From positions 1 to 41,071 of the forward strand of contig NZ_SPUM01000018.1 in NCBI RefSeq assembly GCF_004614195.1: a DNA stretch of 41,071 nucleotides, given 5' to 3'. The notes below the pieces were generated by a model. That model was not told where the DNA came from, did not search any database, and saw nothing but the letters and a program-made list of their open reading frames with translations. The number at the start of each line of letters is the position of its first letter. Position 1 is the first letter of the stretch. Made by a program: the position numbers and the translations under genes. Below, piece by piece: positions 40,170 to 41,071 of the stretch. Source of the DNA: Massilia horti. Lineage in GTDB: Bacteria; Pseudomonadota; Gammaproteobacteria; Burkholderiales; Burkholderiaceae_D.

Positions 40170-40892
40170 ATGGCGGCGACCGGGAAGGTCTACCTGATCG
40201 GCGCCGGCCCCGGCGCGGCCGACCTGATCACCGTACGCGGCGCGCGCCTTCTGGCGCAGGCCGACGTCGTCCTGTACGACGCGCTGGTCACGCCCGAGAT
40301 GCTGGAGCTGTGCCCGCAGGCCGAGAAGATCGCGGTGGGCAAACGCTCCGGCCAGCGCTCCACGGCGCAGGAGGTCATCAACCAACAGCTGGTCGAATGC
40401 GCGCATCGCTACTCTCTGGTGGTGCGCCTGAAGGGCGGCGACCCGATGCTGTTCGGGCGCGCCGACGAGGAACTGCGCGCGCTGGAACAAGCGGACATCG
40501 AGGTCGAGGTGGTCCCCGGGATCACCACCGCCGTTGCCGCCGCGGCGGCCACCAGGCAGCCGCTGACCAAGCGCGGGGTGGCGCGCTCGGTGGCCTTCTT
40601 CACCTCCAGTACCGCGCCGGAACACGCGCAGGACACGGTGGAAATGCCGGAGACCGACACGCTGGTGCAGTACATGGGCGGGCGCGAAGCGATTGCCACC
40701 GCCGAGCGGCTGCTGGCGCAGGGACGCTCGCCGGACCTGCCGGTGGTAGTGGTTGAAAACTGCAGCCGGATCGATGAGCGCGTGCAGCGCCTGACGCTGG
40801 CCGAACTGGCGCACGGGCTCGAACCGGCGCACGGGCCGGTGCTGGTGATGATGGGTGAAGCGCTCAGGATGCGGGACCACCAGCGCGCGTAG
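40170..40892 (+). CDS. cobA: Uroporphyrinogen-III C-methyltransferase (SUMT)
   Basis: A 240-aa SAM-dependent tetrapyrrole methylase that makes precorrin-2, the precursor of the siroheme in CysI. It opens with VYLIGAGPGAADLITVRG. LKGGDPMLFGRADEE and EVVPGITTAVAAAAATRQPLTKRG are the classic SUMT signatures. Single-domain CobA rather than the trifunctional CysG, so the dehydrogenase/ferrochelatase step is elsewhere. It is the last gene of the cys operon. Its TAG stop (40890-40892) is the TAG of a GTAG-headed repeat, so the terminal residues (RMRDHQRA) may reflect that junction. Confidence 0.93.
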   Translation: MAATGKVYLIGAGPGAADLITVRGARLLAQADVVLYDALVTPEMLELCPQAEKIAVGKRSGQRSTAQEVINQQLVECAHRYSLVVRLKGGDPMLFGRADEELRALEQADIEVEVVPGITTAVAAAAATRQPLTKRGVARSVAFFTSSTAPEHAQDTVEMPETDTLVQYMGGREAIATAERLLAQGRSPDLPVVVVENCSRIDERVQRLTLAELAHGLEPAHGPVLVMMGEALRMRDHQRA

Positions 40893-40941
40893 GGTGGGCG
40901 GGTAAAGTTGGCCAGTGGCCAACTTTACGAACGCCCACGCG
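40889..40941. repeat. Single REP-like hairpin, copy F
   Basis: GTAG head at 40889-40892, then GGTGGGCG. A perfect dyad GTAAAGTTGGCCA-G-TGGCCAACTTTAC (about 40902-40928) follows, then CGCCCACGCG. Head GTAGGGTG and foot CACGCG match the other REP-like copies, but the hairpin is longer and of unrelated sequence. No inverted partner is present within the window. Confidence 0.7.
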
Positions 40942-41071
40942 TTCAAACCAAGCGTGAATCAATCGAATGTGTGGCGGCTCGGCCTCTGGTTGAACTGGTA
41001 CACGCAGCCAAGCCGCCGTAACGTGAAAGAAAGCACTGTACGGACGTGCAGCGTCCTGACCTGAGTAGGCC
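40942..41071. other. Terminal intergenic sequence
   Basis: No gene-like frame is seen in the final 130 bp. There is an imperfect hairpin GGCGGCTCGGC (40973-40983) / GCCAAGCCGCC (41007-41017). It may belong to the repeat that begins at 40889 or be a terminator for the cys operon. Confidence 0.4.

Overview
This window is a high-GC (roughly 65%) chromosomal segment from a betaproteobacterium. The best fit is the Oxalobacteraceae (Massilia/Telluria/Duganella type). The reasons are the gene neighbourhoods (orn | Ste24 protease–PCD–rsgA; argF–argG; cysI–DUF934–cysH–cysD–cysN–cobA with a divergent CysB-type regulator), a Burkholderiales-type porin, and intergenic GTAG-headed palindromic repeats. No prophage, CRISPR array, tRNA or rRNA was seen. 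Taxonomy is inferred from protein character, not from a database search.

Layout. 1-6.4 kb: a partial coiled-coil gene, a stress-response kinase (srkA), a SEC-C/UPF0149 protein, an HPP-CBS membrane protein, an exported metallo-beta-lactamase-fold enzyme, a VOC protein, a low-GC two-gene insert (ParB-like fold protein plus a small partner) and orn. 6.4-11.7 kb: Ste24-like protease, pterin dehydratase, rsgA, argF, argG and a YkgJ cysteine-cluster protein. 11.8-20.3 kb: a complete wsp surface-sensing operon, wspA-B-C-D-E-F-R, whose genes overlap or abut except for a MITE-like inverted-repeat element between wspF and wspR. 20.3-24.3 kb: SDR oxidoreductase, murB, yajQ and a nitronate-monooxygenase-like enzyme. 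24.4-26.8 kb: a PAS/LOV-like-GGDEF-EAL protein. 27.0-31.6 kb: a DHH phosphoesterase, a LytS-type kinase with its LytTR regulator, and an orphan NarL-type kinase. 31.9-34.8 kb: a porin, a methyltransferase and a CysB-type LysR regulator. 34.9-40.9 kb: the assimilatory sulfate-reduction operon.

Two themes tie the segment together. The first is c-di-GMP: the Wsp chemosensory pathway ends in the diguanylate cyclase WspR, and YajQ (a reported c-di-GMP-binding family) and a large GGDEF-EAL protein lie within 7 kb. The second is sulfur: CysDN makes APS, an Fe-S-type CysH reduces it to sulfite, CysI reduces sulfite to sulfide, and CobA makes the siroheme precursor. No APS kinase is present or needed for an APS-reductase route.

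The most unusual non-coding content is a family of GTAG-headed hairpins, mostly in inverted pairs (REPIN-like), at 2208, 26854, 31657, 32941, 33047 and 40889. Two of these supply the TAG stop codon of the adjacent gene. There is also a MITE whose CTAG target repeat contains the wspF stop codon, a second family of inverted 'GTTCCCGC' hairpin pairs, and dyads placed directly before two start codons.
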